Assembly (NCBI RefSeq): GCF_041051975.1
Contig: NZ_CP163435.1
Coordinates: 4,092,001-4,156,000 of the forward strand
DNA length: 64,000 bases
Direction: 5' to 3'
Source of the DNA: Streptomyces sp. R21
GTDB taxonomy: Bacteria; Actinomycetota; Actinomycetes; Streptomycetales; Streptomycetaceae
The number at the start of each line of letters is the position of its first letter. The stretch's first letter is position 1. Positions 37,869 to 45,316 of the stretch are shown here, in pieces. Made by a program: the position numbers and the translations under genes. Under the pieces are notes generated by a model, which made no database searches, was not told the origin of the DNA, and saw nothing but the letters and a program-made list of their open reading frames with translations.

Positions 37869-38213
37869 ATGACGAAGCATGACACCCCGCGGGACGCCGA
37901 AGGTTCGAAGCTCTGCGCCTGGTGCGGCGAGCCGATCCAGCAGACCGGCGTCGGCCGGAGCAAGGACTACTGCCGCCGCAGCTGCCGACAGCGGGCGTAC
38001 GAGGCCAGGCGCCAGCGCGAAATCGTGGTGGCCGCCGTGGCGTCGGCAGTCGTACGCCGGGATTTGTCACGTGACGAGACTGCCGGGACAGGCGGGGTGC
38101 CGGTTCCGGCTCCTGCGCGCGAGCTTCCGCCACGACAGTCGGCCACGACGGCGTCGGCGATGCCGCCATGGCCGTCGGAGGAGTACGGGGGAGAGCCGCC
38201 CGCTCAGTCGTGA
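37869..38213 (+). CDS. Small zinc-finger-like protein of actinobacterial mobile elements
   Basis: 114 residues. The N-terminal C-A-W-C-G-E-P-I-Q-Q ... Y-C-R-R-S-C-R-Q-R-A-Y-E core (residues about 16-47) has two C-x2-C/C-x3-C pairs able to bind zinc, followed by an Arg-rich helix. The C-terminal half is Pro/Ala-rich and looks disordered. Proteins of this type are common on streptomycete plasmids and integrated elements; the function is unknown, DNA binding likely. The ribosome site is weak. Confidence 0.7.
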   Translation: MTKHDTPRDAEGSKLCAWCGEPIQQTGVGRSKDYCRRSCRQRAYEARRQREIVVAAVASAVVRRDLSRDETAGTGGVPVPAPARELPPRQSATTASAMPPWPSEEYGGEPPAQS

Positions 38214-38228
38214 TGGTGGGACACGTCG

Positions 38229-38247
38229 AAGGTTGAGGCTCAACCTT
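38229..38247. repeat. Palindrome upstream of the small leaderless gene
   Basis: AAGGTTGAG, one base, CTCAACCTT: a perfect 9+1+9 inverted repeat just before the predicted promoter. It may be an operator or a terminator for the upstream gene. Confidence 0.5.
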
Positions 38248-38248
38248 A

Positions 38249-38278
38249 TTGCGCAACGAGGATGGAATGTGTCAGACT
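38249..38278 (+). promoter_or_regulatory. Predicted promoter of a leaderless transcript
   Basis: TTGCGC (38249-38254), 18 bases, CAGACT (38273-38278). The ATG at 38286 lies seven bases later, where transcription should start, and no ribosome site precedes it. Confidence 0.45.
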
Positions 38279-38285
38279 GACTCGT

Positions 38286-38513
38286 ATGACGCAGAAGACA
38301 CCGGCCCAGCTTCGGGCCGACGCAGAGGCGACGCTCCGGGGGCCCGGACAGCGCCGGATCGAGCTCCTCGCTCAACTCGAAGAGCTGGATAAGGAGTTGC
38401 GCCCGCTGATCGCGGCGGCCCGCGTGGTGGAGGTCCCGATCCGGCGGATCACGGAGATCACGGCGGTCAGTCCGAACACAGTCCGGGCGTGGACCGCAGC
38501 AGAGGGCCAGTAA
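38286..38513 (+). CDS. Small helical protein with helix-turn-helix-like C-terminus
   Basis: 75 residues. A long charged helix (LRADAEATLRGPGQRRIELLAQ) is followed by IRRITEITAVSPNTVRAW, which resembles a helix-turn-helix with a recognition helix at SPNTVRAW. It is probably a small DNA-binding regulator of the element. I do not recognise the family. Its stop lies 12 bases from the stop of the convergent HTH gene. Confidence 0.65.
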   Translation: MTQKTPAQLRADAEATLRGPGQRRIELLAQLEELDKELRPLIAAARVVEVPIRRITEITAVSPNTVRAWTAAEGQ

Positions 38514-38525
38514 CGAGGCGGGCCG

Positions 38526-40391
38526 CTACTCGGTCGCCTCGGCCGACGTCGGGGCGACCTCCTGTCGGGTGCGCACGGCACCGACGGTCATGCGCAGGGG
38601 CTCGTGCTGCGGGTGGCCGGTGACGAGGTCCATCAGGTAGGTGTCCATGCCGGGCGCGCGGTCCTCCAGGGTGAGCGGGTGCTCGGGGTCGGGGTGCGCG
38701 AGGACGGCAAAGGCGAGAGCGCGGGCGAGGATTTCCGGGCCGGTGCCGCCGTAGCCCCAGGTGATGTCGTGGTGGGTGTAGCGGGGGTCGGTGGGCAGGA
38801 TGTCGCACCGCCCGTCCGGGAGCAGCACGAACGCGGTAAGACTCCCGGAAGTGGCGGCGATCTCGGCGTCGTCGGGGTACGGGACGGCGGGTAGCGCGCG
38901 GGGGCGTTCGACGGCCACGGTGCCGGTGGTGGGGTTGTGCAGGACCAGACGGCCGAAGGGGTCGTACCCGGTGCGCAGACCCTCGAGGTCCTTCTCCCAC
39001 AGGTGGCCGCGCAGGGCGGCGGCTCGGTGGGCGTCGCCGGCGGCCGGGCCCCACCAGGAGACGGTGGCGAGGTAGGCGTGTTCGGCGTCGCCGGGCTCGG
39101 TGATGGCCCGCGGGGCGGGGCCGGGGTCGTCGACGAGCGCGGGGTCCAGCAGGTGGCGGGTGCTGACCAGTTCGGGTTCGGCGGCGGCCAGGGCGTCGCC
39201 GAGGTCCGCATCGGCGTACGGACCGCCGGTCTCGCCCTGGTCGGCCAGCGCACCGGCCAGGGCGCGCACCGCCGTCAGGGCCCGGTGCACGGCACCGATC
39301 GACAGCTCCCGGTCGGGCCGGTTCGCGTAGCGGGTCAGCAGCTGGTTCTCGTCCGGGCCGGGCTGGTAGAAGCGGCGTTCGACCAAGCGCGCGCCCGGGT
39401 CCTCGGCGTCGGCGTGCCGGCGGTAGTGCTCGGCGGCCGTGAGGGCGTCGGGCAGCAGGGCCCGCACGGCAATGCCGAGGGCCTCGGCGGTGCGTGCGGC
39501 CGCGGCGTCCCCGTCCCGCGCCAGCAGGCCGAGAGAGGGCAGGTCGGGGCGGGGCTCGCTCCCGGCGAGCAGGGCCGCGCGGTAGAGGTGCAGGCGGGTG
39601 AGGTGGCGCAACTGGGTGTGCAGCCGCTGCGGGTCGAAGTCGATGACGGCCGGGCGGTGTCCGGCGGCGAGTGCGGTGACCACGTCGGCGGTGTAGGTGC
39701 CGGGCGGGAAGTCGAGATCCGGCTCGGTGCCCAGGATGCGGGTCAACTGGTCGCGCTGGATGCGCTGCCAGACCGGAGTGTCGAACTCGCCGGTCCAGGC
39801 GTCCCGGCTGCCGCGCCGCAGCAGGGTGTCGAGCAGCCCGCCGGTGGCCGCGGCCCGGGGGAAGGCGAAGCTGACGTAGTCGACGCTCGGCTCGCGGAGC
39901 GGAAAGCCGCGTGGCCAGAAGCCGAACCACCAGGCACTGCGCGCCTCACCGAGGCCGAGGTGCTGGGCGGCGATGGTGCGGGCCACGGTCTCGGCGAAGT
40001 TGACGATGATGCCGTGCGACTCCGCCAGGGCGCCGTAGAGCACCACGGTGCGCCGGGGGCCCGCGGCCGGTCCGCGCCAGATCCGCACGTGCACCCGGGG
40101 CGGCTCGTCGTACCAGACGCCGGGCACGGTGAGCACCTCGTCCACGTCCAGGCGCAGTGGGGCGTCCGGTGCCGGGACGCTGTCCCAGTCCGGCGTGGGC
40201 GGCCGTCCGGTGGACGGATCGCTGCCCGCGAGGGCCAGTTCGATGTCGGCGGACCGCCACAACCGGGTCCGCCCGGAGCGGCCGACCGGCTGCGGCAGCT
40301 GTCCGCTCTCCACGAGCTGGTCGACGCGTTGCCGGCTGACGCCGAGCCGCTTGGCGATCTGCGCGCTGGTGTTCAGCTCGTCCAGGCTCAT
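38526..40391 (-). CDS. Large protein with N-terminal excisionase-type HTH, unknown body
   Basis: 621 residues; the ATG at 40391 follows GGGAGGGG. Residues 1-55 form a MerR/excisionase-like helix-turn-helix (TSAQIAKRLGVSRQRVDQLV, then LWRSADIELAL). About 560 further residues match no family I know. Visible features are VWYDEPPRVHVRIWRG, WWFGFWPRGFPL, an Ala/Arg-rich helical middle (about 250-420) and TTGTVAVERPRALPAVPY near the end. There is no signal peptide, membrane helix or obvious nucleotide-binding motif. It could be a regulator or the cargo of the mobilisable element. Confidence 0.75.
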   Translation of the reverse strand: MSLDELNTSAQIAKRLGVSRQRVDQLVESGQLPQPVGRSGRTRLWRSADIELALAGSDPSTGRPPTPDWDSVPAPDAPLRLDVDEVLTVPGVWYDEPPRVHVRIWRGPAAGPRRTVVLYGALAESHGIIVNFAETVARTIAAQHLGLGEARSAWWFGFWPRGFPLREPSVDYVSFAFPRAAATGGLLDTLLRRGSRDAWTGEFDTPVWQRIQRDQLTRILGTEPDLDFPPGTYTADVVTALAAGHRPAVIDFDPQRLHTQLRHLTRLHLYRAALLAGSEPRPDLPSLGLLARDGDAAAARTAEALGIAVRALLPDALTAAEHYRRHADAEDPGARLVERRFYQPGPDENQLLTRYANRPDRELSIGAVHRALTAVRALAGALADQGETGGPYADADLGDALAAAEPELVSTRHLLDPALVDDPGPAPRAITEPGDAEHAYLATVSWWGPAAGDAHRAAALRGHLWEKDLEGLRTGYDPFGRLVLHNPTTGTVAVERPRALPAVPYPDDAEIAATSGSLTAFVLLPDGRCDILPTDPRYTHHDITWGYGGTGPEILARALAFAVLAHPDPEHPLTLEDRAPGMDTYLMDLVTGHPQHEPLRMTVGAVRTRQEVAPTSAEATE

Positions 40392-40567
40392 CCCGACCCC
40401 TCCCTCGCCGGCGCAAAGCAGGCGCCATGCTGAGTGTCCGTCAGGACACACCCTCGCATGGCGACTTGCGCTGAAGCAAGAGGGAGTCGCCGGAGCTGGC
40501 GATACAGCAATCCCTCGGCCCAGCCGGGCTGGGAACCCTCGTCCGCGAACGCTGAACGAGCGGGGAC

Positions 40568-41026
40568 CTACAGGTAGTCCTTCAAGCTCGCCACCGCGAA
40601 ACCTTGACTCCGGATGTCGCGCAGCAGGGCGGGGGTCGTGGTCGGGTCGGCGCGGATGATGGTGCCTGGGGTCAGGTGGGCGGTGTTCTTGCGGGGGGTG
40701 AGGGTCTTTGGTCCCATTCCGCAGCCGGCGGGGGCGCAGAGCGTGACCGGGAGGTGCAGTTCGCGGGTCATGGTGAGGAAACGGGGGGTCGGGGCGCCGT
40801 CGTAGATCAGGAAGACGACCCTGTCCCGGGTGGGGATGTGGTCGATGATCTGCGGCCGGCCGGGGCCCGCGGCGTGGCGGGCGGTGACAGGCGGGGTGTG
40901 CGGACGCACCCGTTGGGCCGCCTTCTTGCTCAGGCGTTCGATGGGGTCCACGGACTGGGCGCAGCCGGTCAGCGGTGCGAGCAGTGCGGAGGTGAGCAGC
41001 GCGGCGGCCAGGACGCGCGGTCTCAC
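40568..41026 (-). CDS. Degenerate polysaccharide-deacetylase-like lipoprotein
   Basis: 152 residues with a signal peptide and lipobox (LLAPLTGC, Cys at about 22). The mature part is a shortened copy of the adjacent deacetylase: RDRVVFLIYDGAPTPRFL lines up with KDKVVFLTIDDGAEKDPAFL, and the ends (FAVASLKDYL, YAVARLEDYL) match. The catalytic Asp-Asp is Tyr-Asp, and the His and Arg-Pro-Pro-Tyr motifs are missing. It cannot be an active NodB deacetylase. It follows that gene by 10 bases, so the pair is an operon formed by duplication. Confidence 0.75.
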   Translation of the reverse strand: MRPRVLAAALLTSALLAPLTGCAQSVDPIERLSKKAAQRVRPHTPPVTARHAAGPGRPQIIDHIPTRDRVVFLIYDGAPTPRFLTMTRELHLPVTLCAPAGCGMGPKTLTPRKNTAHLTPGTIIRADPTTTPALLRDIRSQGFAVASLKDYL

Positions 41027-41036
41027 GGGCGGGCCT

Positions 41037-42110
41037 TCACAGGTAGTCCTCCAGTCGCGCCACCGCGTACCCCTCGTCCGTGACCTTCTTCAGGAAGCGG
41101 CGGACCATGTCGGGCATGGTGCCCTTCCAGTCCGTCCTGCCGCGGAAGTGGGTGAGGACGATGTCGCCGGGGTGCAGGCTCCGGTCCCATTCGCGGTACT
41201 CCCAGTGGTCGACGAAGACCTCCTCGTCCCAGATCGGGGCGTACTTGACGCCACAGGACTTGGCGGCGCGCAGTGTGTCCTCGTTGTAGTTGCCGTAGGG
41301 CGGGCGGAAGAGCTTCGGGCGCTTTCCGTAGTGCTTCGCCATGATGTCCTGCATGCCGCAGATCTCGTGCTTCTGACGCTCGTAGGAGAGTCCGGGAAGG
41401 TACGGGTGGTGGAGGGTGTGGTTGTTGAGTACGACTCCTGTGTCCTGCATCTTCTTGAAGTAGCCGTAGTTCTCCTTCACCAGGTAGTCGCTGAGGAAGG
41501 CGGTGTACGGGATCTTCAGCTCGCTCATCATCCTCAGAAACGCCGGGTCCTTCTCGGCGCCGTCGTCGATGGTCAGGAAGACGACCTTGTCCTTGGTGGG
41601 GATGGTGGTGAAGACCGGGGGCAGTTCCTGTTCCTCCTGACCCTCCACCTCGAAGCCCTTGCGGGCCTTGATCACCGGCTTGTGCGCGGGGGGTGCCGGC
41701 GCGCTCAGCGGGACTTTCGGCAGGCCCCAGCGCTTCGCGGCGGCCACGCGCGCGGCGTGCGCGGCGCGCAGATGGGAGGCGTATGCGTCCAGGGCGCGCG
41801 CCGGGGGCGCCTTGAGGGGCTGCTGGCCGGGCGCGGGGCGCACATGCGTACTGGGGGTGGTTTCGGCGCAGCCGGAGGCGAGGGCCGCTACGGCGAGCAC
41901 GGCGGTGGCGCCGCGCACGCGGGCGGTCAGCAGCTGCTTTCTGCGCCGCGCGCGCCCCGCGTGTTCCGAATGCGCCGCGCCGTCTGCATGCCTCTCACGC
42001 TCCGCGCACCCTGCACACCCCGCGCGGCCCGCGCACCCCGCGCACCCCGCGCACCCCGCGCACCCCGCGCACTTAATGCCGTTTTCTTCATTTTGTCCTA
42101 CTAGTCGCAT
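41037..42110 (-). CDS. Polysaccharide deacetylase (NodB domain) lipoprotein
   Basis: 357 residues from the ATG at 42110 (GGAAG ten bases upstream). The NodB domain (about 170-350) shows VFLTIDDGAEK (motif 1), NNHTLHHPYL (motif 2, metal His) and LFRPPYGNYNE (motif 3). A lipobox (AALASGC) at about residue 80 shows membrane anchoring. The long segment before it is odd: a Cys-Ala-Gly repeat encoded by 9-base tandem repeats. The GTG at 41918 would begin directly at the signal peptide (RGATAVLAVAALASGC) and may be the true start, giving 293 residues. The enzyme probably removes N-acetyl groups from peptidoglycan or another wall glycan. Confidence 0.82.
   Translation of the reverse strand: MRLVGQNEENGIKCAGCAGCAGCAGCAGRAGCAGCAERERHADGAAHSEHAGRARRRKQLLTARVRGATAVLAVAALASGCAETTPSTHVRPAPGQQPLKAPPARALDAYASHLRAAHAARVAAAKRWGLPKVPLSAPAPPAHKPVIKARKGFEVEGQEEQELPPVFTTIPTKDKVVFLTIDDGAEKDPAFLRMMSELKIPYTAFLSDYLVKENYGYFKKMQDTGVVLNNHTLHHPYLPGLSYERQKHEICGMQDIMAKHYGKRPKLFRPPYGNYNEDTLRAAKSCGVKYAPIWDEEVFVDHWEYREWDRSLHPGDIVLTHFRGRTDWKGTMPDMVRRFLKKVTDEGYAVARLEDYL
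42004..42072 (-). repeat. 9-base tandem repeat at the deacetylase start
   Basis: About seven copies of GCGCACCCC (plus strand), the last four perfect. Read on the minus strand they encode Cys-Ala-Gly units. Confidence 0.85.
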
Positions 42111-42200
42111 GGTGCCGGATCTTCCCAGGCCACACCCCGCACACGACCCCGACACCGCGGCCGGAGGCACACCGTCCACCGACTGGCCCACAATGACCTG

Positions 42201-43397
42201 GTGAACGACGTCTCCTTCGCCTCCTTGCTCACCCCCGAGGGCCGCGCCCTCCTCGACGAGGTGCACGGCACCGACCCGGCGCAGGAGCTGGCCGTCGCGA
42301 CCCGGTTGCGCCGCGAGCATCCGGCCGAGCTGGTGTCGGCGGCGCTCGGGCAGGCGCGGCTGCGGCAGCGGGCGGCGGCGAAGTTCGGGGCCGAGGATGC
42401 GGAGCGGATGTTCTTCACGCCGAACGGGGTCGAGCAGTCGACCCGGACGAGCGTGGCGACGTACCGAGCCCGGCGGTTCCAGGAACTGGGCGTGCGCTCC
42501 GTGGCCGACCTGTGCTGCGGGATCGGCGGGGACGCGATCGCGCTGGCCCGCACCGGGATCCGGGTCCTGGCCGTCGACCGGGACCCGCTGACGGCGGCGG
42601 TGGCGCGCGCGAACGCCGAGGCGCTCGGGCTCGCCGACCTGATCGAGGTGCGCGAGGCGGATGTGACGGAGGTCGACACGACGACCTACGACGCGGTCTT
42701 CGTCGACCCTGCCCGGCGCGGCGGCCGGGGCCGCATCTTCGACCCGGAGGCGTACTCGCCGCCACTGTCATGGGCCGTCGACGCTGCGCGGAAGGCGCCG
42801 CGGGCCGCACTGAAGGTCGCCCCCGGGATTCCGCACGAGGCGGTTCCCGCGGAGGCGGAGGCCGAGTGGATCTCGGACAGCGGGGACGTGAAGGAGGCCG
42901 TGCTGTGGTTCGGCACGGAGCCCGGGCTCGTGCGCGCCACCCTGCTCCCCGGGCCGCGCGTCCTGCGCGGCCGCGGACTGCCCGACCCCCAGGTCCGGCC
43001 GGTGGGACGGTACCTGTACGAGCCCGACGGCGCCGCCATCCGCGCCCATCTGGTCGCCGAGGTGGCCGAGGAGCTCGACGGCGGGCTCGTCGACGAGACC
43101 ATCGCGTACATCACGGCGGACGAACTGCGGCCGACGCCGTATGCGACGGCGTACGAGATCACCGACCAGCTCCCCTTCGGCGTCAAGAAGCTGAAGGCGC
43201 TGCTGCGGGAGCGTGGCGTCGGCGTACTGACGGTGAAGAAGCGCGGTTCGGCCGTGGAGCCGGAGGAGTTGCGGCGCAAGGTGCTGCCGAAGGGTCACGG
43301 GCCGCACTCGGCGACCGTGTTCCTGACGCGGGTGGCCGGTGCCCCGACGATGCTCATCGGGGCACCCGCGAAGCCGGACCGCCCCAGCGAAGCCTGA
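42201..43397 (+). CDS. Class I SAM-dependent methyltransferase with THUMP-like C-terminus
   Basis: 398 residues. A helical N-terminus precedes a Rossmann methyltransferase fold: VADLCCGIGGDAIALA (SAM motif I, about 95-110), VLAVDRDPLTAAVARAN and the catalytic-region AVFVDPARR. The C-terminal quarter (GVKKLKALLRERGVGVLTVKKRGSAVEPEELR) matches the THUMP-like extension seen in actinobacterial homologues, suggesting an RNA substrate. The GTG has no ribosome site, and CACAAT lies six bases upstream, so a leaderless transcript is likely. Confidence 0.85.
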   Translation: MNDVSFASLLTPEGRALLDEVHGTDPAQELAVATRLRREHPAELVSAALGQARLRQRAAAKFGAEDAERMFFTPNGVEQSTRTSVATYRARRFQELGVRSVADLCCGIGGDAIALARTGIRVLAVDRDPLTAAVARANAEALGLADLIEVREADVTEVDTTTYDAVFVDPARRGGRGRIFDPEAYSPPLSWAVDAARKAPRAALKVAPGIPHEAVPAEAEAEWISDSGDVKEAVLWFGTEPGLVRATLLPGPRVLRGRGLPDPQVRPVGRYLYEPDGAAIRAHLVAEVAEELDGGLVDETIAYITADELRPTPYATAYEITDQLPFGVKKLKALLRERGVGVLTVKKRGSAVEPEELRRKVLPKGHGPHSATVFLTRVAGAPTMLIGAPAKPDRPSEA

Positions 43398-43420
43398 ACG
43401 CCCCTGATCCGCAGGCAGCG

Positions 43421-44689
43421 CTACGAGCCGCACTCCCGTGCCCTGGCCAGCAGCAGCTCCCGTTCGCGCTCGTTGCGGGCGAGGGACGCGGCCCGCTCGA
43501 ACTCGGCGCGCGCCTCTGCCGTACGCCCGAGGCGGGACAGCAGGTCGCCGCGCACACTGGGCAGCAGGTGGTAGTCCCGCAGGGCGGGTTCCTCGGCGAG
43601 GGCGTCGACGAGGGCGAGGGCGGGTTCTGGGCCTTCGGCCATGGAGACGGCGACGGCCCGGTTCAGCTCGACGACCGGGGACGGGGCGCGGGCGGCGAGG
43701 AGGCTATAGAGGGTGGCGATCTGCTGCCAGTCCGTGTCCTCGTACGCGTACACCTGCGCGTGGCACGCGGCGATGGCGGCCTGGAGGGCGTACGGGCCGG
43801 GCCCGCCGGTGGCGACCGCGTCGGCGCGGCCGAGGGCTGCGAAACCGCGGCGGATCAGCATGCGGTTCCAGCGGCGGCGGTTCTGGTCCCTGAGCAGCAC
43901 CGGCTCGCCGTGCGGCCCGGTGCGGGCGGCGGCGCGCGACTCCTGGAGCTCCAACAGCGCGACCAGGCCGTGCACTTCGGGTTCCTTGGGCATCAACTGG
44001 GCGAGGACGCGGGCCAGTCGAAGGGCGTCCTCACACAGGGCTGGCCGCAGCAGGTCGTCGCCGGCGGTGGCCGCGTAGCCCTCGTTGAAGATGAGGTAGA
44101 TGACCTCCAGGACCGACCCGAGCCGGGCCTCGCGCTCGGGCCCGTACGGCACTTCGAAGGCGACCCCCTTCGTCGCCAGGGTCCGCTTGGCGCGCACGAT
44201 GCGCTGGGCGACCGTCGCCTCCGGGGCGAGGTAGGCGCGCGCGATCTCGGGTGTGGTGAGGCCGCCGAGCAGCCGCAGGGTGAGCGCGATGCGGGACTCG
44301 GCGGACAGCACGGGGTGGCAGGCGGTGAAGACCAGACGGAGGAGGTCGTCGTCGATGTCGTCGGGGTCGGCGGGCTCGTCCAGGTGGTGCGGAGACACCG
44401 TCTCAAGGTGTCGCCCGACCTCCTCCAGCTTGCGCGCGTAGCGCTCCCGGCGCCGTACGAGGTCGATCGCGCGGTGCTTGGCCGTGGCCGTCAGCCACGC
44501 CCCCGGGTTGTCCGGGACGCCCTCCCGCGGCCACTGCTCCAGGGCCGCGACCAGGGCGTCCTGCGCGAGTTCCTCGGCGATGCCGACGTCGCGGACGATG
44601 CGGGCGACGCCGGCGATGATGCGGGGGGACTCGATACGGAAGATGGTCTCGATGGTTCCGTGCGCGTCAGTGGTGGGCTGCGGGGTCAC
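43421..44689 (-). CDS. ECF42-type RNA polymerase sigma factor with TPR-like C-terminus
   Basis: 422 residues, much longer than ordinary ECF factors. Region 2 (ESPRIIAGVARIVRDVGIAEELAQDALVAAL, cited in parts) and region 4 (LRLLGGLTTPEIARAYLAPEATVAQRIVRAK, in parts) are followed by a helical extension of about 230 residues with EGYAA, LCEDALRLARVL and ALAEEPALRDYHL, the hallmark of ECF42. In this group activity is controlled by the C-terminal extension rather than an anti-sigma factor. The gene for the DGPF partner lies 67 bases upstream in the same direction. Confidence 0.9.
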   Translation of the reverse strand: MTPQPTTDAHGTIETIFRIESPRIIAGVARIVRDVGIAEELAQDALVAALEQWPREGVPDNPGAWLTATAKHRAIDLVRRRERYARKLEEVGRHLETVSPHHLDEPADPDDIDDDLLRLVFTACHPVLSAESRIALTLRLLGGLTTPEIARAYLAPEATVAQRIVRAKRTLATKGVAFEVPYGPEREARLGSVLEVIYLIFNEGYAATAGDDLLRPALCEDALRLARVLAQLMPKEPEVHGLVALLELQESRAAARTGPHGEPVLLRDQNRRRWNRMLIRRGFAALGRADAVATGGPGPYALQAAIAACHAQVYAYEDTDWQQIATLYSLLAARAPSPVVELNRAVAVSMAEGPEPALALVDALAEEPALRDYHLLPSVRGDLLSRLGRTAEARAEFERAASLARNERERELLLARARECGS

Positions 44690-44756
44690 AACCCACCATC
44701 AGACACCAGCGGGACAGCCGGGCCAAGGCCCGACTCGGGCTCCGGCCGTCGGCCGC

Positions 44757-45113
44757 TCAGCCCTCCGCGATCTCCCGCACCTCACAGGTGACCGTCCAGT
44801 GCTCCTCGTGGACCTTCAGGAACCGCTTGGTCCACTCGATGGCCTCGGCCATGTCCTTGCACTGCATGAGCGCGTAGCCACCGACGACCTCCTTGGACTC
44901 GGTGAAGGGTCCGTCGGTCACGGAGATCTCTCCGCCCTGCCAGTGGACCCGCTTGCCCTGCGCGGACGGCGTGAGCCCATCAGTGGCGAGCATGACGCCC
45001 GCCTTGGTGATCTCCTCGATCAGCTCCCCCATCCGCTGCATCAGCTCGGGGCTCGGGCCCTCGGCGGGCATGGTCTTCTCGTCGATCTGGACCAGGGAGA
45101 GGTAGCGGGGCAT
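44757..45113 (-). CDS. DGPF (YCII-related) protein, partner of the ECF42 sigma factor
   Basis: 118 residues; ATG five bases after GAAGGAG. It carries the motif TDGPFTESKEVVGGYALMQ that names the DGPF family, in a ferredoxin-like YCII fold. Such genes are linked to ECF41/ECF42 sigma genes in many Actinobacteria and are typical targets of the sigma factor. The biochemical role is unknown. The about 200 bases upstream hold no gene and should carry the promoter. Confidence 0.9.
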   Translation of the reverse strand: MPRYLSLVQIDEKTMPAEGPSPELMQRMGELIEEITKAGVMLATDGLTPSAQGKRVHWQGGEISVTDGPFTESKEVVGGYALMQCKDMAEAIEWTKRFLKVHEEHWTVTCEVREIAEG

Positions 45114-45316
45114 GGTGACTCCTTCGGTACGGCGGCGGGGCGCGTCCCCACCGACCAGGTTGCCGGGCGGGGGCTCTTCCCGCCTCTCACCCATGCGTCG
45201 AACGGGGGCGGCGCGGATCGACACGACCGCCGGATTTCTTCGAAGATTTTTCTGCGGGAGGCGTTTCCGCAGGTGGATGCCTGTCCCCGGACTCGACTTC
45301 CGCTACTTCACTTCCG

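Larger units (their letters stand above)
36189..40391. mobile_element. Mobilisation remnant inserted beside groES
   Basis: Five genes with plasmid or integrative-element character (relaxase, MobC-like, zinc-finger-like, small helical, HTH protein) interrupt a conserved chromosomal neighbourhood. I see no integrase, tra or rep gene and no flanking att repeat. It therefore looks like a decayed integrative mobilisable element. The boundaries given are simply those of the outer genes. Confidence 0.45.

Noticed and set aside
38467-39930. A 487-codon open frame overlapping the HTH gene on the same strand
   Set aside because: Its translation is Arg/Pro-rich low complexity, as expected for a shifted frame of a high-GC gene, and the HTH frame has a good start and recognisable domain.
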